Shown one piece after another: positions 33,817-46,285 of a DNA stretch of 64,000 nucleotides (within the stretch, counting starts at the first letter, position 1; every line of letters begins with the position of its first letter). Origin of the DNA: Persicaria tinctoria (Eukaryota > Streptophyta > Magnoliopsida > Caryophyllales > Polygonaceae); assembly GCA_037127255.1 (NCBI GenBank), contig JBANSL010000003.1, forward strand, positions 46,687,814 to 46,751,813, read 5' to 3'. The position numbers were made by a program, and so were the translations under genes. The notes under the pieces were generated by a model that was given only the letters and a program-made list of their open reading frames with translations, made no database searches and was not told where the DNA came from.

Positions 33817-34704
33817 AAAGACAAGCAAATTCTCAATGACGAGAAAAAAGGGAATGTATCATGGCAATGGTCAAAACTGACCTCCCTAAACCCCCTCTTT
33901 AAGAATGGACTACGATGGGGTATCGCTAATGGTAAATCCATAAATTTTTGGAATGATCTTTGGATTGGGGATTCCCCTCTACTGACGCAGACTAAAAATT
34001 CAGACTCAATAGACACTAACCTTTTGGTGGGTAGCTTTATCTCGGAGGATCATACCTTGGATACCAACAAATTACATAACACCTTAAACAACCTGGTTAG
34101 TAGAGAAACTCTGGTAAATATTACACAAATGCCAATCCCAAAACATATCCATCAAGACAGGCTATACTGGCCCCCTAGTAAAAACGGTTGGTTCTCAACT
34201 GCTTCGGCTATGGAACTTATTAACAAAACAAAAAATCACTCTGTATCGGAACTCAATTGGATATGGAAGCTTGACGTCTCCCCCAAAATCAAAGATTTCT
34301 TGTGGCGTGTCTCCAAAAGTGGCCTACCCACATCTGCCAAGCTAGCCTCTCGGGGTGTGGGCATTCCCACCGACTGCCCTTCATGCGGATTGAACCTTGA
34401 GGATACTGATCATTTATTATTTCATTTCCCAACAATAACGCTTACACTACAACATCTCTCTCCTAAAATCTACAACATACTCCAAGGAGTATATGATACC
34501 ACAACCAACATAAACGGCTTACTATGCACTCTCCACGCCTCTTTAAGTAAGTCAGAATTTTCATTACTAGCCACAACATGGTGGTGTTGTTGGTTTTTCA
34601 GGAACAAAGCCCTCTTTGATAAAGTCAAATCCAACCCAAAAACAATAGCATCATTCACAAAAGAACAATTAACCAACTGGGAAAGGCAAAAACTGATGAC
34701 TTAA
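33817..34704 (+). pseudogene. LINE RT C-terminus and zf-RVT domain
   Basis: After a stop at 33814 the frame is restored and reads WQWSKLTSL, RWGIANGKSINFWNDLWIG and, from 34024, a zinc-binding RVT domain: FLWRVSKSGLPTSAKLASRG then CPSCGLNLEDTDHLLFHFP. The usual FxCP cysteine is lost (FHFP). Confidence 0.88.
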
Positions 34705-34797
34705 GTATGGACAAGAATACATATAACAAAGAGCCCAAACCCACAAAGACCAAAAAACGAACTACAAAATGGATAAAACCTAGAAATAACTAGTACA

Positions 34798-35240
34798 AAC
34801 TAAATTTTGATGGTGCATTCTCCCCCAACAAATTAGGATCTTACGGACTCATTATCAGGGATTGTCTAGGCAGGACTCGGTATGTAGAATTTGGCTCATC
34901 CCTACTCGCTTCTGTTATTGGATCATAATGCTATGGCCTGTAGAGAGGGGATCTTAAAGCAGTTGAACTAAAAATTCCGCGTATCTGTATTGAAGGCGAT
35001 AATCTTAGTATTATCAAAAGCCTCAAGGCAGGTGTATCTTGTTGTGGCGAGATAGAGATACTCCTATCCGACACTCTTTGCGCCCTTAATATGCTTTCTG
35101 AATTTGAGGTCTCTCATGTTTTTAGGGATGGCAATCAAGCCGCTGACCGTCTATCTCATCTAGACATTGGGTTCTCTGGCTCGACCTTTCCCTCAGATGC
35201 AGTCTTGAGTAGTATCATCCGAAAGGATGCTCTTGGCTAG
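34798..35240 (+). pseudogene. LINE RNase H domain
   Basis: KLNFDGAFSPNKLGSYGLII starts the domain. After two stops near 34928-34940 it continues with KIPRICIEGDNLSIIKSLKA and VFRDGNQAADRLSHLD, the catalytic Asp/Glu and late motifs of RVT_3. It ends in a TAG followed by a short 3' UTR and an A run at 35274. Confidence 0.88.
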
Positions 35241-35297
35241 TTGGCCCTACCATCAGCCAAATTCTTTCCGGTTCAAAAAAAAAATAGTGAATCTCAA

Positions 35298-35549
35298 TTG
35301 CAATTCAAAGAGGCATCAAACTATTAGGTCAGAAAAGTAACATCAAAGTTAAAAAAAAATGTCATAAAAAGAGTGTCATCTATAGTTCAACGTCAGTCAA
35401 TAGTCAAACATTGACTATTGACTTTAATTGAATAGTGGGGTCATCCATCTAACTAAATTTGTTATGAGATATAATTAGAAAATTAGGTATTTTAAACGGT
35501 ATAAATACCATATCTATATCTATATGAAATATTAAAACGGAAGAATTTT
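35298..35549. other. Unassigned AT-rich spacer
   Basis: About 250 bp with no coding sequence. It contains an inverted TCAATAGTCAA...TTGACTATTGA at 35393-35420. It may be flank of the LINE target or remains of a small element. Confidence 0.4.
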
Positions 35550-35645
35550 CACCTATCAATGACCTCTTGCCCTAGTGCTAAGGGAGAGGTAACCCTTACA
35601 AGAGGTCAATGGTTCAAATCCTATTCTCTACACATTTGTGTTGGT
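35550..35645 (+). mobile_element. tRNA-derived SINE-like sequence
   Basis: TTGCCCTAGTGCTAAGG resembles an RNA polymerase III A box. Fifty bases on, GGTTCAAATCC matches the B box consensus. The arrangement is that of plant tRNA-derived SINEs. No tail or target duplication could be assigned; it lies at the junction with LARD-2. Confidence 0.5.
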
Positions 35646-35649
35646 TGGG

Positions 35650-37424
35650 GTACGAGAGTGGCTTAGGAGGTGAACCCTTGTTGGAGATGTCGAGGATATA
35701 GAGATGAGAATGTCATGTGTGAAGATGGTCAGTAGGAGTTGGTTTCTTAGAGGTGGATGATTAGTGAGATCGCTTAGTTGTTCGGAAAGTGTGATAAGGG
35801 AAGTAGGGTGATTCGATATGTCTCTTCGATGGATAATAGTTAGGTAGAGTATTGAGAGCCTAAAAAAAGTAAGCGAGATTGTTAAGGAGCACCTAGATCG
35901 ATTATGATAGAGGTTCAATTGAGGACTTGGGTTTGAGATAGTGAAGTAAGATTTGGGCATTGAGGCAACATGAGATTTCTCTTAAAGAGTAATGATGGGA
36001 CTAGTAAGAAACGCCTAGGACGAGGGTGTGCTTGATAGGGAGTCTTGGTAGATGGTCGAGGTGTTGGGCTTGTCGGAATAGGGAATTGGGCAATTGTGAG
36101 CTCCGAGATATGAATTTTAGATGGTTGAGTGAAAGGTTAGGACTTGAGATTGGATATTGAAGTAGACTGATCCTTAGATGGCTTGATGGCATAAGAGTTG
36201 GGGTACCAAGTAATTGGTTTGGGATGTAGGCCTTGAATTGCGGGTAGTTAACAGGCTAGAGAGGTTGTATGATAAGCAGAATGCAATGATATTTAAAACT
36301 AGTATCGGATTGAGTTGGTAGACCTAGGTAAGGTTGATCTTGATGCAAGAGATGATGAGTAGTGGTTGTGTCCTAAGATGGTTGGTAGTGTAAGACAGGT
36401 GTCTCGAGGTTGTGACTCATGGTTAGGCGGTACTTGGTACCGAGTGATGTACAAATTCTATGCTATGAACAACGTTGATTCTCTAATGTGTTGTCATAGA
36501 CAATAGTGAGTTGTTAGTACTAACATAGTTTATCCCTTGCGCTTGATGTAATGCTAGTGTGCGACAGTACTTGTTTGCCTCTAACGTGATAATGTTTGGT
36601 AGTTAGCGCAAGTATGATGTGATTTATCTGGTTGTTATAACATGCACCTTATGTGATGTGATGTGATAAATCCTATGCTTGATGCTATGCTTGATATGTT
36701 ATGGTATGTGACTATCATTGACGTGATTATGACCTGCTAATGAATGTGTGATACGATTGCTATAATATGTTTTGATGCTAACTACCAAACATTATTCGAA
36801 TATGAATTCAAGATGTTTTGATGCTAATGAACTCAAGATGTTTTGATGCTAGGAATGTTAGAAGCTGAATTATTCGAATCTGATTCTGACTTGGAACCTA
36901 GAAAATATGGGATTAGCCCTTAGAGGTGGATGTTCCACCTCTTGAGTTCTGAAATTGCTTGACCAAAGTCGGATTTAAAGGATTTTGAACGGGGCTAAAA
37001 AGGACTAACTTGGATTTTGAAAGACCGAACGCGACCGAGAATTTCAATAATTTTAAGGCCAATCTTTTTTAAACCTTCCCGACCCGAGCTACATCATGAC
37101 GCCACATGAAGTGGATACAAGCATTTATAGGGGTACTTATAGGGGGCTTGCTAAGGCCTAGTGGAGACAATGATGCTTTTTGAGTTATGATATAACCAAA
37201 AAGTTAGAGTAAGGATGGGATAAGGGCCCATATCACATTCTTACTACGACCGGTTGGGGGTATTATGATCACGACGACATTACTGTGAGAATCTCATAGG
37301 GGCACTTATGAGGTGCTTACAGGATAAATGACATGATCCATGAACTCACAAATTTCAAACATCATCCCTTTGTTTTAAAATGATTTTAGTATCGGGGACG
37401 AGACTTGTTTTTAGAGGTGGATGA
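35650..37424 (+). mobile_element. LARD-2 internal region, 5'-truncated
   Basis: It aligns by eye with 4040-5728 of LARD-1: GAGGATATAGA, CTTAGAGGTGGATG, ATGGGATTAGCCCTTAGAGG, CACATGAAGTGGATACAAGC and TATCGGGGACGAGACTTGTT in the same order. No coding sequence. The 5' LTR and most of the interior are missing. Confidence 0.78.
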
Positions 37425-38631
37425 TGTAAAGGCTCGGATTTTCAAATCTTGATTTTCGGAAAAAGGAAATTAAAAATATATTTAAAGCCGAAATTTCAAG
37501 AAAAACTCGTCATCAACGTAACAAATCGGATTTAAAACTCATGAGACGTATTTCCGACTTAAGGTAAACTTTTTAAAACTAACTTGACACGTCGACATCA
37601 TTTCTCGGATTTTTCGGAAATCTAATTGATCGAGAGAGCGGGAAATTGAGAATCTAACCTTGAAAAACTAACATCGGGAGCTAACCTTGGGATTCGAACT
37701 CGCATGACCGATTGAAGACTCTCTCCCTCACTCTCCCGTGCCAAAAACCGGAACCATCGCAAGAAGCAAGGAGAATAAGTCCTTTGCGCGGCTCGCATCT
37801 AGACTCGCGGCCTGCGAACGCCATCCCTCGGCTCCGCGTACTCAGGTGCTCGCGTGCCATCATCTCACGCTCTCATCTTCGCTTCCGTGTCCACGCTTCG
37901 CTCCCATCGAGCATTTCAGGCCCCACGCACGCATCACCCTCGCTCTCGATGATCTCGCTTCTCTCTTTCTTTCCGTCGCTATTGTTGTTTCAATTACTTT
38001 GTTGATTAATTTGTTCAAATCAGGAGATATCGAAGAGCATTGGAAGATCGGGCAAATATACGGCGTGGTTCTTGATCTTGAGCCCACAAGCGAAGGATAA
38101 GGAATTCCAAATGTATCAGAAAGGTCCCACACACCACTCGGAGCCACCACCAGCAGCCGGTGCATCCTAGAAGCTCCCCAGCGCCGTCGTAAGTCACCAG
38201 AACTCTGTCGCCCCGTTCGAGCGCGAACAATCTTCCGATAAGACGTTCTCTTTCTTCCAATCCAAATCACCCCCGAGCTCCTCCATCACACTCACCCATG
38301 TCCCGCGCAGGTCCGATGAGCCACCGTGAGCCACTGACGAAGCCTAGAACTCCGATCGAGACCTCCGAGGTCGCGAACATCTCTTTGAGCGATGCGGGTG
38401 AGAGTGAGAGTGAATATGCATAAAATCATGTCATGTAACATCATGCTTAGGACCTCCTGCCTGATGTGTCATATAGTATGTAGGTGCTGCATATGCATAA
38501 AATCATGTCATGTAACATCATGCTTAGGACTTGCACAAGTGAATAAGCATTCTTATTCTGTATGCGTCTAAATACAGAACGTCCGTTATCTGTGAGTCCT
38601 AGAGTCCTTGCTAGGGTTATAGAGCAGCCCA

Positions 38632-38676
<45 letters not shown>

Positions 38677-39372
38677 TGAGATATGAGATGAGCATGAGAT
38701 ACGATATGATGATGAGATTTGATATGCTAAAGCATCGAACTAGCTAGTCTTATTTGGAAGGGAGGTGGTGGTAGAAGGGGGATATACCACTTGGTATTCT
38801 TTGTTAAATCTTACTTAATATTCTGCATATATGAATTAGAAGAATGTTAGTGTGGTTAAGATTTCAGTACCGCATGAAGGCATCCTTTATTCTAGGTATA
38901 GGCATATTTTATGTCCTCTCCGTGGTCTTTAGGGCCCGCGGGCGTCTCTTGGCCTGATTCGTGGTACAGTTTCAGGTACCCGTTCCACTGCTTGATTTCA
39001 TGCTGTTATGACGGGGTCCATTCGTATGGCGAAGAGTGAGTGCTTGAACCCTGACTTCACCAGATTTATACTTTTGGGATTTTATACTACTTATGCTCTG
39101 CTTTGACCCGGCTCTGCAGAGGCACTTGATGTATCGTTTTCAGAACTTATGTTGGTTGCATGCCTAAATGGATTTTCCGCGTTGTAGACTTAGGACAGGT
39201 ACAGGGGTTTACCCTGGGATCTCCAACAGACTTTATGGATTTGGGTGCGAAATCCCACTTTAAACTACTAATCTTCGGTTTCAAAACTTCAAATTGTACT
39301 CGGAGAGCAAGGTACAATGAGGGTTTTATCCCTCTAAATGTATCTCGGGAACCATAAGTCCGGGTCGTTACA
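37425..39372 (+). mobile_element. LARD-2 3' LTR (1,948 bp)
   Basis: It starts TGTAAAGGCTCGG after the polypurine-like TTTTTAGAGGTGGATGA and ends GTCCGGGTCGTTACA. It is about 1.2-1.4 kb shorter than the LTRs of LARD-1 and LARD-3, so it carries internal deletions. A TA run replaces part of a block conserved in the others. Confidence 0.8.
38635..38674. repeat. (TA)n microsatellite in the LARD-2 LTR
   Basis: A pure TA run of about 40 bp lies between CAGCCCAACTT and CATGAGATATG, inside the LTR. Confidence 0.9.
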
Positions 39373-39379
39373 GGAGGCA

Positions 39380-39700
39380 AGCTCTACGACCGGATGCCTT
39401 CTGGGGGCATTGCTCCAACGCTGATGGGCTTATGAGATGTTGCTTCCGAGAGGGTCATGCTATGATCGGAGGCCCTCCGCGAGGATAGTTCCAAAGCCGA
39501 GGGGATTATGAGATGTTGCTTTGAGAGGCTCAGGCTACGATCGGAGGCCCTCCGCGAGCATAGCTCCAGCGCCGAGGGGTGTTGCTCCGAGAGGCTCAGG
39601 CTATGATCGGACGCCCTCCACGAGCTACAAGCTCCTAGCGTCGAGGGGCTTATGAGATGTTGCTCCGAGAGGCTCATGCTACGATCGGAGGTTCATGCTA
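39380..39700. repeat. 75-bp minisatellite, about four copies
   Basis: Units share CGATCGGAGGCCCTCCGCGAG, GCGCCGAGGGG, TTATGAGATGTTGCT and CGAGAGGCTCA. The period is 75 bp, so the minus strand stays open as a 25-residue repeat (RRASDHSLSLSEQHL...); this is a by-product of the period, not evidence of a gene. The array starts right after the LARD-2 LTR end. Confidence 0.88.
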
Positions 39701-39704
39701 CAAT

Positions 39705-41880
39705 CGTAAAAAAACAGGATTTAGCAACGTAAAATAGCAACGAATTTGGCAACGAATGACCGTGGCTAACCGGTTTAGCCACGGACCCGGCAACGGTCGG
39801 GCCATCCGTAGCCATATGCCTCGTGACTAAACTCAGGCCGGTGTAGTAACGGAAAACAACATTGAACTCATACCGTCGTGGCTAATTCCTTGGATGGGTA
39901 TGACTTATGAATGTCGTGGTTGTGGCGACGACAATAGCGTCGAAAATTTTCATCGCAAATGTCATGGCTAATTTTGTGGCTGAGTTCGTTGCGGGGAATA
40001 GGTCATGGGTATTACTGGTTCCGTGGCTGAATCATTGCTACGATCGTGGCTAATGGAAATGCTGAGTTGGTTGCTACCTTTGAGGCTAGATTCGTGGCTT
40101 ACATTGTTGCGATTATTTGAATGCACTATTTATACGATAGAGAATACAAAACACAACATCATGCACATAATGTACAACTAATGAGTCCAAATACAAAACA
40201 CAACATCATGCACATAATGTACAACATCAAGAAATACTACACCTAAGAAAAGGCACCAACACATCTTATGAATCTAGACACTAGTTTGAGAACTTCCGCC
40301 TTGTTGTTGCACCCAATGCTTCACAATGGACCAGCTACAGATTGAACTGCAGTGAGGGTAAGATTCCATTTTTTCTGCCCAAGTATGAAATTAAATGGCC
40401 CTGTTCAATTATAAAAATATAAAATACAAATCAAATGCTAAATTTCATAAATGGCATATTGAATAAGTAAATAATTTTTTTTTAAAATAACAAGTTCATA
40501 AACAAAGCCATCAAAGATATACAATGCATTGATTCAAAATAACCTAGATCCAAGCTCAATTAGGCCCATGTTCAAGAGTCTAGCATGGATTAGAATTACA
40601 ACAACATGCCTTTTCAATTAGAACATATAGACAAAAAAATGATCAATTATCGAGTTTGGTGGACATCAAGGGCACTCAATCTCTTTATTTGGCTTTAGAT
40701 GAAACAAATAAATAGGAACAATGTCCAGGTAAACGAATTCCAAATTTCAATTGCATAAATAATATGGAACAACAATACAATGATAAACAAAGGCATCGAG
40801 AAGCCTATTCTTAGCAAGCACCCAAAAAACATACGAAAAACAACTTTGTAAGATTAACTACAAATTATAATACCAAGTTTAATGGATAACCTAAAGTAAT
40901 ATATAATAAGCACATCAAGGGATACAATTAGAATATAAGGCAAATATGCCTATTAAAATTGTCAAATACCTTACTTAGACTTCAAAGAATAAGCAAAATC
41001 TCTGTCAAAGGAAGAAACTTAGACTTCAAAGAATAAGCAAAATCTCTGTCAAAGGAGCATACCAATTTCACACTCATTTAGAGATATCAGTAATACCACT
41101 GCCAATTTCAACATATCTTCAAACTATTAGATGCTCCCCTTTCAATTATTTACAACGGTAAGAAGTGAGAATTAAAAATAGACAGTGACTTGAATCGGAC
41201 TGAGGAGGAGACTAGGAGAGACGAACCTGGGTTGGTGAGTGCAGTGGTGATCGAGCCGGCAAGCCTACGAAGAAGAAGATACTCACTTGAGGACATATCT
41301 AAAAATTAGATCTGAGTGTGAGACAACAGCTTGAACTCGAAGGGAGAATGAAACACAAAAGGAGAGTGAGTGACCAACCTTGGCTCAGGTGGACGATGGC
41401 CGTCTCCGGTGGGCGTCGTAGACTCGTCGACGGGCGACTGGCCAGTTGGCGAGAGGCGAGCGAAGTGGACTGAAGACTAGAGAGAGAGAAATCGAGAGGT
41501 AGGGCTGAGAGAGGTTTTACCGAGGAGGAGGCGAGGAGCCAACAAGTTGGAATCGAGAGGGAAGGATAAAAGAGAGATCTGAAATTTAGCCATGGGAGGA
41601 GCGGGATCCATAGGGTGAATGTTAAGACTTGAAGAGAGAACATTAGCCATGGGAGGTCTGAAAATTTGGGGAGTGAGGAGCGTTTTTCATATATGAGAAA
41701 TGGAGAGAGATATGAAACTTTGGGGAGCGCCGAGAGGCCGGGTTCTATCTAGGGGTTTTTTACCGCTTTAAACTTTGCCCAAAATTTTGGATTCTTAGCG
41801 CTTTAAATTTTGTCCCAAAATTTTAGGGGGAAATTTACTGCTCAAAATTATATTGGACGCTAAGAATAATTTCGACAATG
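39705..41880. mobile_element. CACTA-like remnant (tentative)
   Basis: Left of 40110 there are many copies of GTGGCTAA, AGCAACG and related words after CTACAATCGTAAAAAAACAGG, resembling the subterminal repeats of CACTA-1. No matching right end (TTTTTGTAGTG) or duplication was found. The interior is AT-rich and non-coding, with short tandem duplications at 40143/40190 (period 47) and 40974/41018 (period 44). A leader-like CT-rich minus-strand stretch lies at 41300-41640. Confidence 0.35.
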
Positions 41881-41939
41881 TGAGTGCTTTTTTTTCCTTC
41901 ACAATTTACATCTAGAAAATAGAACTATCAATACAACTA

Positions 41940-41963
41940 TTTATTATTATTATTATTACATAC

Positions 41964-42011
<48 letters not shown>
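41940..42011. repeat. Compound microsatellite (TTA)n(TA)n
   Basis: A TTA run to about 41957 grades into an almost pure TA run ending at 42011. Confidence 0.9.
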
Positions 42012-42013
<2 letters not shown>

Positions 42014-42199
42014 CAAATAATTTTTTTTATCAAATTTAATTAGATATCTATATGTTTTTATAAGATTTTACCAAACATCATAAAACTAGCTAGTTCAGTA
42101 CCTATATCTTATGCGAATTTTTTTAAAAAGTTTGTAATTGCATAATATTCATTCAAAAAATTATTTCTTAAAAGAAGTTTTTCTGAAATCGTATTGAAT

Positions 42200-42645
42200 A
42201 TCATTATTTTTTATTAGTCAATATATAAGGTTTTATTCAACAATTATTAGTTAATTATATTAGGTTTCCTCAACACTTGCTCTTATTGTATTCTAATAAG
42301 AATTTATTATTAACATAAGGTTTTATTAAACAATTATTAGTTACTTATATGAGTTTTCCTGAAAACATACTCTTATAGTAGTCTAATAAAAATTTATTAG
42401 TCAATATAAGGTTCTATTAAACATTTATTTGTTACTTAGAAGAGTTTTCTTCAAAACATACTCTTATAGTAGTGTAATAAGAATTTATTAGTTAATACAA
42501 TATATTATTCAACATTTATTAGCCGCTTATATGAGTTTCTCAAAACATACTCTTATAGTATTCTCATAAGAATTTTTTAGTTAAATTAAGGTTTTATTAA
42601 ACATTGATGCGTTACTTACATGAGTTTTTCTCAAAACATACTCGG
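42200..42645. repeat. Degenerate tandem array, about 90-bp period, five units
   Basis: Each unit contains AAGGTTTTATT(A/C)AACA, TTA(G/T)TTACTTA, GAGTTTT and AAAACATACTCTTATAGTA. Units begin near 42229, 42318, 42408, 42497 and 42588. The array is AT-rich and non-coding and ends abruptly at CTCGGGGTGGC. Confidence 0.82.
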
Positions 42646-42764
42646 GGTGGCTGAAGCCCCCCACTGGTCCGCTGTCCTAAAAAGAGGTATATGTGTATTT
42701 TTATATATCTGTAATTTTTTAATATATATATATAATTAAAGTAGTGTAAACCACACAAAGACGA

Positions 42765-42851
42765 ATTGGCTCAGTGGTTAAGACATGGGACATGCGAAGA
42801 GGAGTTTTAAATTGAAGTCAGTTAACGCAGGTTCGAATCCTGTGCACTCCA
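42765..42851 (+). mobile_element. tRNA-like sequence or SINE head
   Basis: TTGGCTCAGTGGTTAAGAC fits the A box and GGTTCGAATCC is a perfect B box, followed by a T run (42852-42859) that would stop RNA polymerase III. The 5' start (GACGAAT) does not pair with the 3' end (GCACTCCA), so it is not an intact tRNA. A decayed tRNA gene or a tRNA-derived SINE are both possible. Confidence 0.5.
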
Positions 42852-42946
42852 TTTTTTTTCAACCTTAAAAAAAGCCCTCCTTTTTTTTAGACAACAACTT
42901 TAACAGTCTAACCCCGAGCGATAGCGCGCCGCCGCCGCCAGCTCCA
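42852..42946. other. Short spacer before LARD-3
   Basis: T-rich, then GC-rich (GCGCGCCGCCGCCGCC). Its last bases CTCCA would be the target duplication of LARD-3, but the other side lies beyond a truncation and cannot be compared. Confidence 0.5.
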
Positions 42947-45900
42947 TGTAACGGCCCAGGATTATGATTCCCGGGTTACGTTTCGAGGGATGAAACCCCT
43001 CGTTAGGATTTTGCACCCCGAGTACAGGTTGAAGGTTTGAAATTCTACTATAACGTTTTCAAGTGGGATTTCATACCCAAAATTCGAAGGGACCGTTGGA
43101 ATCCCCGGGGAAATCCCTTGTACCTGTCGTAAGTCTAAGCGTGGAGAATCAGTAGTCATGCCAATAGCGGAATCAATGTGTAATACAAGAGGATACCACG
43201 ACAGAGCCGGGTGAAAACCAAATCAATAAGCGTATTTATCAAAATGTAAGGTTAGACCATTTCTTTGCAATCGCCTAATAGAGTGCCCACGTCACAGAAG
43301 CAAAGAATAATCATGCTGCAAGACAAACCTAAAAAAATATATATACGGGGCGGTGTCAGATCGAAGCCCTACGCAAAGTAATCCCAAACCAGCAGACACA
43401 TACACACGCTAGTCCTAATAAAGATGTTTCTAGGTGCAAGGAGGAATATTAACACACTAACATGCTCCTAAGATCAAGTGCATAAATATAATAAGGCCTT
43501 AGCACCGAATACCAAGTGGTATATCCCTCTCCTACCTCCACCCCCTTCCGATAGGGCGGAGACTGGCCAGCTCGTGAATGCATTCCATAATAATCGGGCG
43601 GCAAGCATGCCCAACCCGTATCCATAATAAAGCCTGCATGCAGCTCATAATATAAGGAAGTTCCATGACTCGATTGACTCAAGACGGGACCCGATGGGAC
43701 TGGGCCGTCCTATAACCCTAGCAAAGACTCTAGTTACTTCACAGATAACGGCCGTTCTGTTTACAAAAGTAATGAGTAAACGAATGCTCAATCATGAGTG
43801 CAATCCTAGCAGGATACTACATGGCATGCTTTATTATGAATGCAAGCACCTAGTATGCACATGGCTACAAGCAGGGAGATCTCTTTTCGAATCTGAGTGA
43901 GCTCATATAGGAACTCACCTGGCTATGCAGAACATTATAATAGAAAGTCTGGCACACATCAATCATGGCACAAGGTATCACCTAGATACATATCAGAACA
44001 CATATATAAGTCTACGTCTAATCATTCAAGCACTCAAAGCATACATCATTCAACGAGAATAACACCCATATCGCAATCGTCATTTCTTCAAGTTCAACCA
44101 TTCATCACATTGCCACATTCCTCAATACCATATCGTTCCCATCATTCTATTCAGCCACATTCATATATTCATAACCATATATTCGCATATCGCATAGCTC
44201 AAGTGCATCACATTCATCATATCTCAACGCACAAATTAATGATAAACAAGCCTAACACTTCATCATGCCTTTATTCAATCAATCATGCCATTAGTACACA
44301 CCAATCATGATATTAGTCAACCATTCACATCAATCATGCTAGTCAGTCACCAATCACATAATTCCCGAGTTAGTCCCGAAACCGCTTTAAAATCCGAATC
44401 AACTAGTTAGAAATTCTGATCCTTGAACACGCCCATCAAATTCCCTTTTTAATTTAATTTCGATAATATACTTTTAAATCTCCAAGTCTCATAATATTAT
44501 ATTTTAAATCTTAAAATAATGTTTTATATTTTAATCTTAAAAATATCGTATAATATTTCAAATACTATTTTCTTTAAACATTTTCATAAAATATTCCCAA
44601 ACACTTAAAAAATCCCAACCATTTATATTTTATAAAGATCAGTCCTTTATGAAATTAGCAAGCTACCCTTATTTTACAAGAATCATGAACCGACCCCTTT
44701 TATTTTATTTTAGAGGACCCAAAACCAAATTTCAGTTGAAAACAGGCCCAAGATTCATTTTCTTTTAAAATCAAAACAATCCGGCCCAAAGCTCTCCAAA
44801 GCCCAAGCTCATTCTTCATTCAATCTCAACGTCTGAACTTGGAAAAGAAAGGAAGGGTGGGGAGTAGCTGACGTGGCGCCAAGGTGGAGGTGGGGCCCAC
44901 GTCCATTGTTCATCTTCTTCTTCAGCGCTCTTGTTTGACAGAAATCGCCGGCTCCTCTCCGGTCTTCTTCCTCCTCTTCTTCGCTCGTCCCTCCTCGGCG
45001 TCCTAAGCCTGCTGCTCGACGTCGCCGTCTCGCACTTCCCTTCTCACACTCTCTCCTATCCTCGCTCGCTCCCGCTCTCCCTCACTCTCTCGTTATCCTT
45101 CGTCGGAGCTCCCAAGCTCGCCGCCCTCTCTCGCTCTTACCCCAACCACTCTCGTTCTTACCGGCGTTCTTCCCTAACCTCTATGAGCATGAAAGGAATT
45201 GAAATAGACACACAAGAGAGAAGGAGAGAGGGTCGAAGCTCACCGAGAGTTCGAAGGTTGCCGGAGTGCTTGTCGGTGCTCGGTTGGCCTTGCCGGAGTT
45301 GAAAACGGGTAGATCTCGTCCTAGGATGACAATAAAATGTTAAAGGTGAATTTTTATGGAGCTTTCGATCGGAAATCGATGGAGGAAAGCCTTACCGAGA
45401 GGTTTGGATCGGAAACAGGGGGAGCCGAGGAGAAGGCCTCGGAGATGCATTGCGGCTGGATTCGACGGAAAGGAGCAGGAGGAGGACCTGGATTTCTCGG
45501 CTCCCCAGTGCCGCAAAACAGGGGCGCTCGGGGTTCAAAACGGAGGTGCTCGCTGGTGGTTGCTGGGAGGTGGTGCTGGTGGTTGCCGGCGATTGTGGCG
45601 CCGACGAGGAGACTAGGGGGAGGTGGTGACAGTGGTGACCGGTGGCGGGTGCTCGAGTTGCAGCAAGACTGGCGGAGGGGGTGTTTGGAGCTGTTGATGG
45701 TAGGGGCAAGGAGCCAAAGAGGGAGCTTTGGGTTTGTGTTTGAAATAGAAAGGGAGAGGAGATGGATAAAGGTGAAGGGGGATGGTATGCTTTTTTTTCT
45801 GAAACAATCAGAGAAAAGGAGGAGGAGTAGGGTTTTGACCTGCTCAGTAAAATAAGGGGATGAAACGATGAAAGTGGTTAAAGTTTCCCTAAATTGCCCA

Positions 45901-46285
45901 AACACTAACACAATCCTTATCCATATCCTACCCCAAATAACGATTAGTTTGAAATTTGAATAAAGAATAGAAGGAGACAATGGGAAGAAAACAAGGAATG
46001 TGGTACCAAGAAAATACCCGGGAAATAAATTTCGGAATTAGTTCTTGATGTTAGTCTCTCAAATTCCCGCTCTCTCGATCAATTAGGTTTTCAAATATCT
46101 CAGAAAGGATGTCGCCATGTCAAGTTAATTCTCAAAATTTTATTTTAGGTCGAAAATTCGTTCCATGAGTTTTAAACCCGGGTTAGCGAGTTTTTCTATT
46201 AAATTCCGCTTTTAAATTCATTTTGATTTTCATTTTTTCCGAAATTAGGATTTTTTTAATTTTTTTTTAAATCCGAGCCTTTACA
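42947..46285 (-). mobile_element. LARD-3 3' LTR (3.34 kb)
   Basis: Lower end TGTAACGGCCCAGG, upper end CCGAGCCTTTACA, the inverted TGTAA/TTACA ends of the family. Just beyond lies TCATCCGCCTCTAAAAACAA, the complement of the polypurine-type tract. It is complete. A GC-rich stretch (44840-45850) gives overlapping frames on both strands that do not resemble proteins. Confidence 0.88.

Larger units (their letters stand above)
31039..35282 (+). mobile_element. LINE (L1-type), 4.24 kb, with 15-bp TSD
   Basis: The element is bounded by ATAGTGAATCTCAAT at 31024-31038 and 35283-35297 and ends in an A run. Reading 5' to 3' it has endonuclease, reverse transcriptase, zinc-binding and RNase H domains. 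It starts only about 100 bp before the endonuclease, so ORF1 is missing, most likely by 5' truncation. Several stops and frameshifts make it inactive. Confidence 0.95.

Noticed and set aside
39384..39677. 97-codon frame with a 25-residue repeat
   Set aside because: A 75-bp minisatellite keeps the frame by arithmetic; there is no start context or conserved domain.
43897..44310. 137-codon His/Ser-rich frame, present again at 57877-58290
   Set aside because: It is duplicated only because both LARD-3 LTRs contain it. The frame is antisense within an LTR, low in complexity and absent from the other LARD LTRs.
45354..45980. Open frame of 208 codons on the minus strand, partly mirrored near 59387-59788
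   Set aside because: It lies in the GC-rich part of the LARD-3 LTRs, overlaps frames on the other strand, is not kept open between the two LTR copies, and contains low-complexity Pro/Ser stretches with no domain.
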